A DNA stretch of 64,000 nt, taken from Dokdonella sp. Its GTDB lineage: Bacteria; Pseudomonadota; Gammaproteobacteria; Xanthomonadales; Rhodanobacteraceae. The position numbers were made by a program, and so were the translations under genes. The DNA lies in assembly GCA_024707225.1 (NCBI GenBank), contig JANQAE010000004.1, forward strand, positions 744,001 through 808,000, read 5' to 3'. The notes below the pieces were generated by a model. It saw only the letters and a program-made list of their open reading frames with translations. It ran no database searches and was not told where the DNA came from. Shown in pieces: positions 1 through 9,606 of the stretch (positions within the stretch are counted from its first letter, which is position 1; every line of letters starts with the position of its first letter).

Positions 1-914
1 GCGGAACCGAAGTCCATGTCGGTCGAGGTCGGCGAGCCGACCAGCTTCTGCGTCTCGCGCCAGCGCGGATTGCAGCGTCCGGCATGACACTCGCGCGAGT
101 AGACGTAGACGGCGCCGACGCTGTAGTAGCCGAACTGGTACGCCCAGCGGCTGCCGACCATCGCGGTATCGTCGCTGATCCCGACCGAGACGCCGTACTG
201 CTCGTAGCGGCCGCCGTCGCTCGCGGTCAGTTTCTGCGCGAACGTCCAGACGCCGTCGACGCCGCGCGTGAACCGGTAGGCCGCACCGCGGCCGTCGTCA
301 CCGTCGACGCCGGCCGTGTAAGCACCGACCACGGCGTTGCCGCCGGACACCGCGACCGAGACGCCGAAGCGGTCTTCGGCCGCGCCGTCGAACGCGGTCA
401 GCTTCTGCGTCTGCGTCCACACACCGTCGTTCCAGGTGAAGACGTAGACCGCGCCCTGCGCGGTCCGTCCGCCGATCGCCGCGCCGGTGGCGCCGACCAG
501 CAGCGTCGTACCGTCGAATGCGAGCGATGCGCCGAAGCGATCGTAGGCCGCACCGTCCGACGCGAGCAGCGTGTCGTAGACCGACGGCATGCACAGCGAC
601 TCGCATACGTACGGCGCGATCACGTGGACGGCGCCGCGGAACGTGTCGGTATTGGGCGCGGCGAAGAACGCCGTATCGTCCTTGATCGCGACCGCACTGC
701 CGACGCCGGTGCCGCTCAGACCGACGACCTGTTCGAGCCAGGTTTCGGACAGCAGCGTCGCGATCGGCAGCGGCTCGGCGCCGCCCTTTCCGGTCGTCGC
801 GGCGCCATCGAGGTAGGTCTGTGCCGCGGCAGGCTGCGCTGCCGCCGTCGACGTCCAGGCCGCCATGCAGAGCCCGGCGAGCGCCAGGCCGATCTTGCTC
901 GACATCATCATCAT
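1..914 (-). CDS. FG-GAP repeat secreted protein (3' part outside window)
   Basis: About 304 codons are visible and the reading frame runs off the left edge. The N-terminus opens with four consecutive ATG codons (914 down to 903), then a signal peptide with a hydrophobic core (IGLALAGLCMAAW) and an Ala-rich cleavage region. An AAGGAG ribosome site at 919-924 lies 4 bases from the first ATG and 7 from the second, so the second (911) may be the true start. The body carries repeated units such as DRFGASLAFDGTTLLVGA, and related units with GVSVAVSGG and GVSVGISDD. These are typical of FG-GAP/integrin-like beta-propellers, which fold extracellularly and often bind calcium or partners. The C-terminus is not visible, so it cannot be checked for the tail shared by other secreted proteins here. 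Confidence 0.85.
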   Translation of the reverse strand, partial: MMMMSSKIGLALAGLCMAAWTSTAAAQPAAAQTYLDGAATTGKGGAEPLPIATLLSETWLEQVVGLSGTGVGSAVAIKDDTAFFAAPNTDTFRGAVHVIAPYVCESLCMPSVYDTLLASDGAAYDRFGASLAFDGTTLLVGATGAAIGGRTAQGAVYVFTWNDGVWTQTQKLTAFDGAAEDRFGVSVAVSGGNAVVGAYTAGVDGDDGRGAAYRFTRGVDGVWTFAQKLTASDGGRYEQYGVSVGISDDTAMVGSRWAYQFGYYSVGAVYVYSRECHAGRCNPRWRETQKLVGSPTSTDMDFGS

Positions 915-1326
915 GAATCTCCTTGTCCTTGGGTGTTGCGTGAGCAACGAGAAAGCCGGCCGAGGGCCGGCGCGAAGGTCCTCTGCGAATCGCCCCTGAG
1001 CGTCCACGGTAGCGGCTGACCAGGGTCGGTCAAGACTTTTCGCATCGAGCGCGATACGCCGACCGCATCGCGGAAGCGCCTGCCCGCCCTGCGCCAGCAT
1101 GATTGGTTGCGTGGCGTCTGCCCGCGCACGCCGCGCTGCGGGCCGGTCCGCGCCGGCGCATGCGCGCAGACCCTTCCGGTCGAGCCGACGCGATGCCGCG
1201 AGCGCGGTCGCCGACGATCGCGTCCGGGCCCTCGGCGCAGGCCCCGGCGCCGCGGCCATGCGTGCACTGGCTTCGCCCCCGGCGAGCCGCGACAATGCGC
1301 CTCTTTTTCGACCCCTCAGGTGTTCC
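915..1326. other. Intergenic gap, divergent promoters expected
   Basis: This 412-base G/C-rich stretch separates the leftward FG-GAP gene from the rightward fbp gene, so promoters for both should lie here. I see no convincing RNA, repeat or additional gene. Open frames in it read as arginine/alanine-rich shadows. Confidence 0.5.
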
Positions 1327-2379
1327 ATGAGCGACGCTTCCGCTTCCGTCCCGGCCGATGCCTCGGTCAAGCCGATCTCGTTGAGCCGCTTCCTGATCGA
1401 GGAGCAGCGCGACAAGGGGCAGATCAATGCCGATCTGCGGCTGCTGATCGAGGTGGTCGCGCGCGCCTGCAAGCGGATCTCGATCGCGGTCGGCAAGGGC
1501 GCGCTCGGCGGCGTGCTCGGCTCGGCCGGCACCGAGAACGTGCAGGGCGAGACGCAGAAGAAGCTCGACGTGCTGTCCAACGAGATCCTGCTCGAGGCCA
1601 ACGAATGGGGCGGCCACCTCGCCGCGCTGGCATCGGAGGAGATGGACGATCCGCATCCGATCCCGAACCGTTATCCGAAGGGCGAATACCTGCTGGTGTT
1701 CGATCCGCTGGACGGCTCGTCGAACATCGACGTCAACATCTCGGTCGGCACGATCTTCTCGGTGCTGCGCTGCCCGGAAGGCGTCACCGATCCGGACGAG
1801 CGCGCGTTCCTGCAACCGGGCACGCGCCAGGTCGCGGCCGGCTATGCGGTCTACGGATCGAGCACGGTGCTGGTGCTGACGCTCGGCGACGGCGTCTACG
1901 CGTTCACGCTGGACCGCGAGCAGGGCGGCTTCGTGCTGACGCAGTCCCGGCTGACGATCCCCGCCGACACCGGCGAGTTCGCGATCAACATGTCCAACCT
2001 GCGCCACTGGGAACCGCCGATGCGGCGCTACATCGACGAGCTGCTGGCCGGCAAGACCGGTCCGCGCGGTCGCGACTTCAACATGCGCTGGGTCGCCTCG
2101 ATGGTGGCCGACGTGCACCGCATCCTGACCCGCGGCGGCATCTTCATCTACCCGCGCGACCTCAAGGACACCTCCAAACCCGGCAAGCTGCGCCTGATGT
2201 ACGAGGCCAATCCGATGGCGTTCGTCGTCGAGCAGGCGGGCGGCGCCGCGACGACCGGGCGCGAGCGCATCCTCGAGGTGATGCCGACCCAGCTGCATCA
2301 GCGCGTGCCGGTGTTTCTCGGATCGCGCAACGAGGTCGAGCGCGCGACGCGCTATCACCTCGACGCCGACGCGTCCTGA
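1327..2379 (+). CDS. fbp: Fructose-1,6-bisphosphatase class 1
   Basis: The predicted cytosolic enzyme hydrolyses fructose-1,6-bisphosphate to fructose-6-phosphate, the committed step of gluconeogenesis. The product is 350 residues, close to the usual ~335. The metal-binding signature [10 protein letters not shown] begins at residue 126, and the acidic pair in ALASEEMDD lies near residue 104. [11 protein letters not shown] and the [15 protein letters not shown] segment in the C-terminal half also match the family. The frame is open further upstream, but the ATG at 1327 is chosen because the family-like sequence begins just after it and the upstream residues look like G/C-rich noise. It stands alone, with no operon partner in view. 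I see nothing abnormal. Confidence 0.96.
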   Translation: MSDASASVPADASVKPISLSRFLIEEQRDKGQINADLRLLIEVVARACKRISIAVGKGALGGVLGSAGTENVQGETQKKLDVLSNEILLEANEWGGHLAALASEEMDDPHPIPNRYPKGEYLLVFDPLDGSSNIDVNISVGTIFSVLRCPEGVTDPDERAFLQPGTRQVAAGYAVYGSSTVLVLTLGDGVYAFTLDREQGGFVLTQSRLTIPADTGEFAINMSNLRHWEPPMRRYIDELLAGKTGPRGRDFNMRWVASMVADVHRILTRGGIFIYPRDLKDTSKPGKLRLMYEANPMAFVVEQAGGAATTGRERILEVMPTQLHQRVPVFLGSRNEVERATRYHLDADAS

Positions 2380-2535
2380 GTCCCTGTCGGCGACCGCAGG
2401 CGGACGGGCGGCGCCGTTGTGCGTCGTCCACGGCACCGGCGTTCGAGGCCGTCGCGCCGACAGCCGGCCGGCAGGTGTCCAGGCCCCGCCAGCGGACCTG
2501 CCGCGCGTGCACGTCCGGGTGACGGTCGCGGCGAT

Positions 2536-3570
2536 CTAGCGCGGCTGGGGACGGACGCGTCCTCGGGCGACGCCGCTGCGTCGGATCGCTGTCTTCGCGG
2601 CCACCTTCTTCACGGCTGCCTTCTTCACGGCTGCCTTCCCGGCAGCGGACGTCTTTGCGCCCGGCCGGGTTGCGCTGCGCTTCTTCGCACCGCCCGATCG
2701 GATGGCGGCCTTCTTCGCGGTGCCGGGGCCGGCGCCGGCCAGGACCGCATCGGCGGCCGGCACCCAGAACCGGTCGACCAGATGCTGGAAGCCCGGGCCC
2801 TTGGGGTGGATCTCGTTGTCCCAGCCGGCCGGATCGGTCAGCTCGCCGCGCGTGTCGAGCACGACGAACGCGCGCGTGCTCTTGGCGACGAACGTCAGCA
2901 TGCGGAAGAACGACTCGAGCAGCCAGCGTGACAGCGCGCGCTGTTCGCCGGCGTCGGTCAGGCCGAAGTCGCGCATCGGCTTCCACAGCCAGGGGCCGCT
3001 CGTGAAGCCGATGAACGTGTACGGCACGTCCATCGGCGTGACGTCGCCGTAGGTATGCGTCAGGATCGTCGCCTGCGGCGCATGCGTGTCGCGCAGCAGG
3101 ACGATGCCTTCGTAGAACGCCTGCACCTTCGCGAACGCGTGCTTGAGCGCATCGAGCCGGATGTGCCGCTGCACGACCGTCGGGATCGCCGGATGCCACG
3201 GCCAGCTCTGCCCGTCCGGCGGATCGTCCGCGCGCTTGAGATGAAGCGCGAAGTCCTGGCCGATGATGTCGTTGCCGCCCATCGAGACCAGGAACAGATC
3301 GAACGGCGTGCCGCGCTCGGCCAGGTCGCGCGCGACGCCGCTCCAGCGCGGCAGCAGCGCGAAGGCCTCCTTGGCGTCGCGGCCCGGATAGCTGTCGTCC
3401 AGCGTCAGCAGGCGTCGCCCGTAGTGCCGCGACAGCTTGGTCTCCAGATCGCCGTAGCGGCGCAGCGGATATTGGAACCACGAGTCGCCGAACGCCATCG
3501 CGCGCGCGGCATCGGGGCGCGCGACGACCTCGTCGAGATAGACCTGGAGACGGTTGTACGGTGTGCTCAT
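2536..3570 (-). CDS. SGNH/GDSL-like hydrolase with Lys/Ala-rich histone-H1-like tail
   Basis: The product is 344 residues. Its N-terminal part resembles an SGNH hydrolase: AFGDSWFQYP (block I GDS), VSMGGNDIIGQDF (GGND, block III) and EIHPKGPGF (block V with the catalytic His). It is therefore probably an esterase or lipase-like enzyme of unknown substrate. No signal peptide is visible, so a cytosolic location is likely. The last ~65 residues are dominated by Lys, Ala and Arg in AAVKKAAVKKVAAK-type repeats like the tails of histone-H1-like proteins, which normally bind DNA or other polyanions. The ATG at 3570 is preferred over a longer frame that would add ~47 Arg-rich residues. The hydrolase fold is fairly sure; the tail's role is unknown. 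Confidence 0.8.
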   Translation of the reverse strand: MSTPYNRLQVYLDEVVARPDAARAMAFGDSWFQYPLRRYGDLETKLSRHYGRRLLTLDDSYPGRDAKEAFALLPRWSGVARDLAERGTPFDLFLVSMGGNDIIGQDFALHLKRADDPPDGQSWPWHPAIPTVVQRHIRLDALKHAFAKVQAFYEGIVLLRDTHAPQATILTHTYGDVTPMDVPYTFIGFTSGPWLWKPMRDFGLTDAGEQRALSRWLLESFFRMLTFVAKSTRAFVVLDTRGELTDPAGWDNEIHPKGPGFQHLVDRFWVPAADAVLAGAGPGTAKKAAIRSGGAKKRSATRPGAKTSAAGKAAVKKAAVKKVAAKTAIRRSGVARGRVRPQPR

Positions 3571-3893
3571 CGCGCTGTCCTCCCTGATGCGAACCCGTGG
3601 CCGGCGCCGCGCTGCGGCGCCGCGGCCGGGCCGGGTGCGAAACGCCGCCCGGCCGGCGCGCCGCGACCGCGGCGCACGGCGATCATGCGGCGGCACCGGC
3701 GCGGCCTGCAAGCGCGCCGCGCCAACCTGCCGGTCGCCTTTCCTCGACCCGGGCTTTACCGATCGCAGCGGCGCCGTGGCCGATCGCGCATCGGCGGCGC
3801 CGCGGTCCGGGACCGCCTCGCGACCGTGCCGCCGGACGCGCGCTGCGGCGCGGCGGCGCGACTGCTACGATGCGATTTTTCGGCGGCGCAGCC
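3571..3893. other. Intergenic gap between divergent genes
   Basis: This 323-base stretch lies between the leftward hydrolase and the rightward oxygenase. It is extremely G/C-rich and I recognise no feature in it beyond the presumed promoters. Confidence 0.4.
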
Positions 3894-4616
3894 ATGACGG
3901 ACGATTTCATCGAGGTCTACGAGAACGCGATCGACGCGGCCACCTGCCAGGCGCTGATCCGGCGCTTCGATGCCAGCGGCAAGGCCGTGCGCGGCGCGAC
4001 CGGCGGCGGCGTCGACACCCAGCTCAAGGACAGCTGGGACATCTGCCTGGACGACTACGCCGAGTGGCAGGACGCGGTCAACGTGCTCAATACGGCGATG
4101 CTGCGCTGCCTGATGCAGTACCTGCGCAAGTATCCGTACACGGCGCTGGCGCCGCTGTCGCTGCGCATGCCCGACGGCAAGGGCGGCCTGCGCATGCTGA
4201 GCGCGGACGAGCTGCGTACGCTGCCCGACGCGCTGCTGCAGCAGCTGGCGGTCAAGGTGTTCCGGCCCGGCACGATCAACGTGCAGAAGTATCTCGCCGG
4301 CCAGGGCGGCTATCCGTACTGGCACTGCGAGCTGTATCCGAAGGTCGGCGATCCGGGCGGCGAGACCCTGCACCGCACGGTGCTGTGGACGGTCTATCTC
4401 AACGACGGCTTCGGCGAGGGCGAGACCGAATTCTTCCATCAGGCCCGCAAGATCACGCCGCGCACCGGCGCGATGCTGATCGCACCGGCCGCCTATACGC
4501 ACACCCATCGCGGCAACCGGCCGCGCGGCGGCGACAAGTACATCGCGACCTCGTGGGTGCTGTTCCAGCGCGCGGAGGTGCTGTTCGGCGCGCCGGCCGC
4601 GCCGGCGGCGGGCTGA
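3894..4616 (+). CDS. 2OG-Fe(II) oxygenase (prolyl 4-hydroxylase-like)
   Basis: The product is 240 residues. FRPGTINVQKYLAG, YWHCELYP, TVYLNDGFGEGETEFF and IAPAAYTHTHRGNRP follow the order seen in the 2-oxoglutarate/Fe(II) dioxygenase double-stranded beta-helix of prolyl 4-hydroxylases. In that family an HxD pair and a distal His bind iron, and a downstream basic residue binds 2OG. Here the first metal pair reads H-x-E (WHCE) instead of H-x-D, and the distal His is one of those in THTHRG. The start at 3894 follows a G/C-rich upstream frame that looks non-coding. The substrate is unknown; the family includes protein and small-molecule hydroxylases. Confidence 0.82.
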   Translation: MTDDFIEVYENAIDAATCQALIRRFDASGKAVRGATGGGVDTQLKDSWDICLDDYAEWQDAVNVLNTAMLRCLMQYLRKYPYTALAPLSLRMPDGKGGLRMLSADELRTLPDALLQQLAVKVFRPGTINVQKYLAGQGGYPYWHCELYPKVGDPGGETLHRTVLWTVYLNDGFGEGETEFFHQARKITPRTGAMLIAPAAYTHTHRGNRPRGGDKYIATSWVLFQRAEVLFGAPAAPAAG

Positions 4617-4737
4617 CACGGACGCGCGTCGTCCACGGCCTCCTGCCGGTCCGGGCCGGACGATCCGCGCGGGACCGGTCGCGACCGCGACCTGATGCCT
4701 GGATGCCGGCGCGCGCCGCAGCGCGCGCCGGGATGCC

Positions 4738-6303
4738 TCACAGGGTTTCGGCCTCGCCGGACTCGACGCCCTCGGCGATGTCGAGCTCCTCGCGCACGGT
4801 GCGCAGCAGGATCGGCACCGAGACCGGCTTCTCGACGAAACGAATGCGGTCGACCGGCGGCAGACCGTCGCGGTCGATCCGGCGCTCCGGACGCTCGAGC
4901 AGGACCAGCGGCCCGGTGAAGCCGCGCTCGAGCAGCGCCATCATCGTGCGCACGCCGGTCATCTGATTCAGATCAGAGTCCATGACCAGCAGCTGCGGCA
5001 CGCCGATCGCGTCGATCTTCTGCAGCGCCTCGGTGCCGCTCTGCGCGGTGGTGACCGCATAGCCGTTGAGGTCGAGGCAGTCGAACAGCATCGTCAGCTT
5101 GCCGGCCTTCTCGGCGACCACCATCACGCGCTCGCCGCGGCCGCGCGACAGCACGGTCGTCTCCGGCTCGCTCTGCGCCGTCGACAGCGGCAGATACAGG
5201 GCGAACGTGGTGCCCTGACCGAGTGCGCTCTCCACACGCAGGTAGCCGCGATGGTTGGTCAGGATGCGCTTGCACGACAGCAGGCCGAGGCCGGTACCGT
5301 CGCTCTTGGTCGTGAAGAACGGCCGGAACAGATTGCTGCGCACCTGCTCGCTCATGCCGATGCCGGTGTCGCGGACCTCGAGCTTCAGATACGTGCCCGG
5401 CGCCTGCGATTCCTCCTCGCCGAAGAACGTGGCGTCCAGCTGCGAGGACACGGCCGACAGCGTCAGCGTGCCGCCGTCGGGCATAGCCTGCAGCGCGTTG
5501 AGGCACAGGTTCAGCAGGCACTGCTGCAGTTCGGTCTGGTTGCCTTCCAGGACCAGGTCCTCGTCGGGCTTTTCGAAGTTCAATGTCACGTTGCGCGGCA
5601 CGCTGCCGCGCAGCAGCATCGCCAGCGCGTCGAACAGGGCCGCCAGACGCACGCGCTCGATCTCGACGCGCGCGCCGCGCGCGAACGACAGCATCGAGGC
5701 GACCATTTCCAGGCCGCGCCGCGCGCAGTCGCCGACCAGCTCGCCGTGCTTGCGCAGCTCCGGGTCGTCGCTGGAGGCGATCATCGAGGAGGTCAGCAGC
5801 AGCGGCTGCAGGATGTTGCGCAGATCGTGGCTGAGGCCGCCGGCGAGCAGGGCCAGACTCTCGAAGCGCTGCGCGCGCAGCAGCTCGGACTCGGCGCGAT
5901 CGCGCGCCTGGGCATCGGCCGCTTCGCGCAGCGCGCGGCGCACCGCGGTGGCCATGCGCGCCAGGCGTCCCTTGAGGATGTAGTCGGTCGCGCCGCGGCG
6001 CACCGCCTCGACGGCCGCGTCCTCGCCGATCGTGCCGGAGACGAAGATGAAGGGCGTGCCCGGCGACTGCTCGCGCAGGATGTCCAGCGCGCGATAGCCG
6101 CTGAAGCCGGGCATGCTCAGATCGGACAGCACCACGTCCGGCTCGAACGTGGTCAGCGCGTCGCGGAATGCCGCCTCGTCGTCGACCAGGCGCGACGCGA
6201 ACACCAGACCGTCGGCGCGCAACTGGTCCAGGACCAGTTCCGCGTCGAGCGGATCGTCCTCGACCACGAGGACACGCAGCTTCAGGCCGGGATCGGCGAC
6301 CAT
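4738..6303 (-). CDS. Hybrid histidine kinase: receiver - HisKA/HATPase - receiver
   Basis: The product is 521 residues with no transmembrane segment. Its order is an N-terminal receiver with phospho-acceptor Asp61 in VVLSDLSMPG and a Lys near 111 (DYILKG), then a dimerisation/phospho-acceptor helix with His159 in LSHDLRNILQPLL, then an ATPase domain with LCLNALQAM (N box), DTGIGM (G1) and GTGLGLLSC (G2). A C-terminal receiver-like domain has Asp in LLVMDSDLN and a late Lys in VEKPVS. It is a soluble two-component enzyme that probably takes phosphate through the first receiver. It starts 10 bases after the single-receiver gene ends on the same strand, so the three signalling genes look like one operon. 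The input signal is unknown. Confidence 0.93.
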   Translation of the reverse strand: MVADPGLKLRVLVVEDDPLDAELVLDQLRADGLVFASRLVDDEAAFRDALTTFEPDVVLSDLSMPGFSGYRALDILREQSPGTPFIFVSGTIGEDAAVEAVRRGATDYILKGRLARMATAVRRALREAADAQARDRAESELLRAQRFESLALLAGGLSHDLRNILQPLLLTSSMIASSDDPELRKHGELVGDCARRGLEMVASMLSFARGARVEIERVRLAALFDALAMLLRGSVPRNVTLNFEKPDEDLVLEGNQTELQQCLLNLCLNALQAMPDGGTLTLSAVSSQLDATFFGEEESQAPGTYLKLEVRDTGIGMSEQVRSNLFRPFFTTKSDGTGLGLLSCKRILTNHRGYLRVESALGQGTTFALYLPLSTAQSEPETTVLSRGRGERVMVVAEKAGKLTMLFDCLDLNGYAVTTAQSGTEALQKIDAIGVPQLLVMDSDLNQMTGVRTMMALLERGFTGPLVLLERPERRIDRDGLPPVDRIRFVEKPVSVPILLRTVREELDIAEGVESGEAETL

Positions 6304-6313
6304 AGGATGTTCC

Positions 6314-6757
6314 TCAGACCCTCTCGGGAAACTCGTTGAGCACGGCCCAGAACTGGCCGAGCGTCTGCACGGCCGCGAAGAACTGCGGCACGTCGACCGG
6401 CTTGACGACGTAGGCGTTGACGCCGAGGTTCCAGCTGTGGGCCAGGTCGCTCTCCTCGCGCGAGGAGGACAGGATCACGACCGGCACGCGCCGGAAGCGC
6501 TCGTCCTCCCGCATGCGCTTGAGCACCTCCAGGCCGTCCAGGCGCGGCATCTTGATGTCGAGCAGGACCACGGCCGGATTGCCGGGCGGACGGCCCTCGT
6601 AGGCGCCGCGCGCGAACAGGTAGTCCAGTGCCTCCACGCCGTCCTCGACGTGGATCACCGGATTGGCGAGCTTGGCCTCGCGCAGCGCGTCGAGCGCCAT
6701 CTCGGCGTCGGCGGCGCTGTCCTCGGCCAGCAGGATGGTACGGATCTCACGATTCAT
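6314..6757 (-). CDS. Rcp1-type single-domain response regulator
   Basis: The product is 147 residues forming one receiver domain and no output domain. The acidic patch is AEDS (E12, D13), the phospho-acceptor is Asp67 in VVLLDIKMPRLDG, and a late Lys lies in YVVKPVD. The insertion between beta-3 and alpha-3 regions (EGRPPGNPAVVLLDIKMP) is typical of Rcp1-like receivers that partner with phytochrome-type histidine kinases. The start overlaps the stop of the upstream kinase gene by four bases (ATGA at 6754-6757), which indicates translational coupling. It probably shuttles phosphate between the membrane kinase and the hybrid kinase. Confidence 0.93.
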   Translation of the reverse strand: MNREIRTILLAEDSAADAEMALDALREAKLANPVIHVEDGVEALDYLFARGAYEGRPPGNPAVVLLDIKMPRLDGLEVLKRMREDERFRRVPVVILSSSREESDLAHSWNLGVNAYVVKPVDVPQFFAAVQTLGQFWAVLNEFPERV

Positions 6758-8562
6758 ACGACGACACTCCCGGGTAGCATGCCCGCACCGGCCGGCGCGG
6801 GCAGCGAAAAGTAGAACGTAGCGCCCTTGTCGGGCGTGGCCTCGGCCCAGGTCCGGCCGCCGTGGCGCCCGACGATGCGGCGCACGTTGGCCAGCCCGAT
6901 GCCGGTGCCGGGGAAATCCGACGCCTTGTGCAGGCGCTGGAACACGCCGAACAGCTTGCCGGCGTACTCCATGTCGAAGCCGGTGCCGTTGTCCTTGACG
7001 AAGAAGATCGGCCCGTCGGTGGACGTCTGCACGCCGACCTCGATCAGCGCATGCGCGCGGCGCGCGGTGTACTTGACCGCGTTGCCGAGCAGGTTCTGCC
7101 AGACCTGGCGCAGCATGTTCTCGTCGCCGACGACGATCGGCAGCACGCCGATGCGCCATTCGATGTCGCGGCCGGCCGCCTCGGTGGTCAGCATCGACTG
7201 CATCTCGGCGACCAGGTTCTGCATGTCGACCGGCTGCAGACGCAGCGCGTTGCGGCCCAGGCGCGAATACAGCAGCAGATCCTCGATCAGCGATGACATG
7301 CGCTGCGCCGACTCGACGATGATCGACAGGTAGTGCCGCGTGGTGTCGTCGCCGCGCTCGCCGAGGTGGCGCTCGAGCTTGCCGGCGAAGCCGGCGATGT
7401 GGCGCAGCGGCGCGCGCAGGTCGTGCGAGACCGAGTAGCTGAAGGCCTCCAGCTCGCGGTTGACGTCCGAGACCTGCTCGATCTGCTGTTCGAGCTCGCG
7501 GTTGAGGTCGCGGATCTGCGTTTCGGCGCGCTTGACCGCGCTGACGTCGTTGACGGTCAGCAGGATCGCCGGCTCCTGCTCGGACAGCAGCATGCGCCGC
7601 GCATTGACGAAGACGATGCGCACGACATCCTCGCCGGTGCGCTGGGTCAGCTCGTAGTCCCACAGCTCGCGGTCGCGCACCGCGACGTCGACCAGGCGCT
7701 GATGCAGGGCCTGGTCGGACCAGGCGCCGCCGCCGATCTCCTCGAGCGCCGCGCCGGCCGGGTCCTCGCTCTCGACGCCGTAGACCTCCCGGAAGGCCTT
7801 GTTCATCATCAGCACGCGCAGCCCGTTGTCGAGCACGAGGATCGGCTCGCGCAGGCTCTGCACGATCGTGCGCGAGCGCACGATCGCCTGACGCGCGCGC
7901 GATTCGGCCTCCAGGCGATGGCGCACCTGGCGTTCGGACGCATAGATCACCGCGCCGAGCAGCACCAGCTGCACCACCAGCATGCCGAGCGCGGCCCAGG
8001 TCGCCTGGCGCTGACGCGCTTCGGTCTGCGCGCTGCGCTCGAGGTACAGATCCTCCTCGGCCGACAGCACCTGCATCGCCGAACCGCGGAACGGGAACAG
8101 GTCCGCCGCCTGACGCAGGGCCAGGCCGGCGGCGTCGCGATCGCCCTCGTCGAGATGGCGCATCGCGTCGTCGATCAGCTTGGCGCGGCCCTGGATCAGC
8201 GTCTCCAGATTGCCGATCCGGTTCTGCTGACCGGCGTTGTCGCGCGTCGATTCGGCGAGGCGGTCGAGCAGCGGCAGCAGGTGCGAACGGCGCGAGTCGT
8301 AGTCGTTGACGCCGTCGGGCGCGACCAGACCGCCGTAGCGCGTCAGCGCCAGGCTCTCCAGCTCGCCCATCGTCGACATCAGATCGTAGATCGCCTCCTT
8401 GATGCCGGCGCTGTGCACGACCCAGGCCGAGGCCTCGGCCGTGGCTTCGGCGTTGCGGCGCAGGATCAGGTACGGCAGGGTCAGGCTGGCAGCGACGGCC
8501 ACTGCGAGCATCACGGCTCGCAGCGGAAAATCCGCTTTGGCGGTCAGTTTCGACCAGGGCAT
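6754..8562 (-). CDS. Membrane sensor histidine kinase (CHASE3-like, PAS, HisKA, HATPase)
   Basis: The product is 602 residues. A first membrane segment lies at about residues 12-34, followed by a ~150-residue helical sensor region that resembles CHASE3. A second membrane segment follows (AALGMLVVQLVLLGAVIYA), then a PAS domain (PILVLDNGLRVLMMNKAF). The dimerisation helix carries the phospho-acceptor His in SYSVSHDLRAPLR, and the ATPase domain has NLLGNAVKYT, DNGTGFDM and GTGIGLANV. This is the arrangement of kinases paired with Rcp1-type receivers. An upstream ATG at 8604 exists, but 8562 is preferred because a GGAG sequence precedes it by about seven bases. It heads the three-gene signalling operon that runs to 4738. 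Confidence 0.92.
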   Translation of the reverse strand: MPWSKLTAKADFPLRAVMLAVAVAASLTLPYLILRRNAEATAEASAWVVHSAGIKEAIYDLMSTMGELESLALTRYGGLVAPDGVNDYDSRRSHLLPLLDRLAESTRDNAGQQNRIGNLETLIQGRAKLIDDAMRHLDEGDRDAAGLALRQAADLFPFRGSAMQVLSAEEDLYLERSAQTEARQRQATWAALGMLVVQLVLLGAVIYASERQVRHRLEAESRARQAIVRSRTIVQSLREPILVLDNGLRVLMMNKAFREVYGVESEDPAGAALEEIGGGAWSDQALHQRLVDVAVRDRELWDYELTQRTGEDVVRIVFVNARRMLLSEQEPAILLTVNDVSAVKRAETQIRDLNRELEQQIEQVSDVNRELEAFSYSVSHDLRAPLRHIAGFAGKLERHLGERGDDTTRHYLSIIVESAQRMSSLIEDLLLYSRLGRNALRLQPVDMQNLVAEMQSMLTTEAAGRDIEWRIGVLPIVVGDENMLRQVWQNLLGNAVKYTARRAHALIEVGVQTSTDGPIFFVKDNGTGFDMEYAGKLFGVFQRLHKASDFPGTGIGLANVRRIVGRHGGRTWAEATPDKGATFYFSLPAPAGAGMLPGSVVV

Positions 8563-8786
8563 GCACGCTCCAGTGGAAAAATGGACCGCTCGGCGCCCCG
8601 GCACCGGTCGCTGAACGACCGTCGGGCGTCCCGCCGGGCGGCGAACGCTCGGAGCATAGCACTCCCGTTTCGAGGGGCGTGGCCGTCCGGGCCGCCTCGT
8701 GCACCGGCCGGTGCGCTGGCGGCGGCCGCGGACGGGCTTGCTAGAATCGCGCGCCCTCCCATCCCACGCGAGCCGAGCCCGCTTCC

Positions 8787-9416
8787 ATGTCGCCCCCTAC
8801 CGCACCGTCCCCGATGCGTCCCCTGCCGCGCCTGATCTTCTTCTCGCGCTGGCTGCAGCTGCCGCTCTATCTCGGCCTGATCGTCGCGCAGGGCGTGTAC
8901 GTCGTGCTGTTCATCAAGGAGCTGTGGCATTTGATCCTCGGCGCCGCGAGTCTCGGCGAGCAGGAGATCATGCTGATCGTGCTCGGCCTGATCGACGTCG
9001 TGATGATCTCGAACCTGCTGGTCATGGTGATCGTCGGCGGCTACGAGACCTTCGTCTCGCGACTGCGTCTGGAAGGCCATCCGGACCAGCCCGAATGGCT
9101 GAGCCACGTCAACGCCTCGGTGCTCAAGGTCAAGCTGGCGATGGCGATCATCGGCATTTCCTCGATCCACCTGCTCAAGACCTTCATCGCCGCCGGCACG
9201 CTCGAGGGCCTGCCGTTCTGCACGCCCGAAGTGCTGGCCGCGCTGAAGGAGGCGGCGCTGAGCGCGTCCAACAGCCGCGGCTGCAGCACGCTGACGCCGA
9301 TCGGCGTGCTCTGGCAGACGGTGATCCACTGCGTGTTCATCCTGTCGGCGATCGGCATCGCCTACACCGACAAGCTGATGCAGGCCGCCAAGCCGGCCAA
9401 CGGCAAGGCGCACTGA
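8787..9416 (+). CDS. UPF0114/YqhA-family inner membrane protein
   Basis: The product is 209 residues with about four hydrophobic segments: [55 protein letters not shown] and [18 protein letters not shown]. The [10 protein letters not shown] and [18 protein letters not shown] stretches are characteristic of UPF0114. The function of this family is not established. The N-terminus may start at the ATG for MRPLPRL ten residues in. The sequence between the membrane segments includes two Cys residues (LPFCTPE, SRGCSTL). It is transcribed away from the signalling operon. Confidence 0.92.
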   Translation: MSPPTAPSPMRPLPRLIFFSRWLQLPLYLGLIVAQGVYVVLFIKELWHLILGAASLGEQEIMLIVLGLIDVVMISNLLVMVIVGGYETFVSRLRLEGHPDQPEWLSHVNASVLKVKLAMAIIGISSIHLLKTFIAAGTLEGLPFCTPEVLAALKEAALSASNSRGCSTLTPIGVLWQTVIHCVFILSAIGIAYTDKLMQAAKPANGKAH

Positions 9417-9606
9417 GCGCGGCGGCGGCGCCGCCACGGGCCGTCGTCGATCAGCCGGCATCGGTGGCCCGCCCAGGGTGCGCCGATCGCCGCAGCGGCC
9501 GCGGATCGGCACGCGGCCGGGCGCGCCCCGGTCACGACCGGATCGGCGCCGGGCCGCGCTGGCGACCAGAGCAGCCCGCCGGACGGCACGCCGGCCTCGC
9601 GACGCG

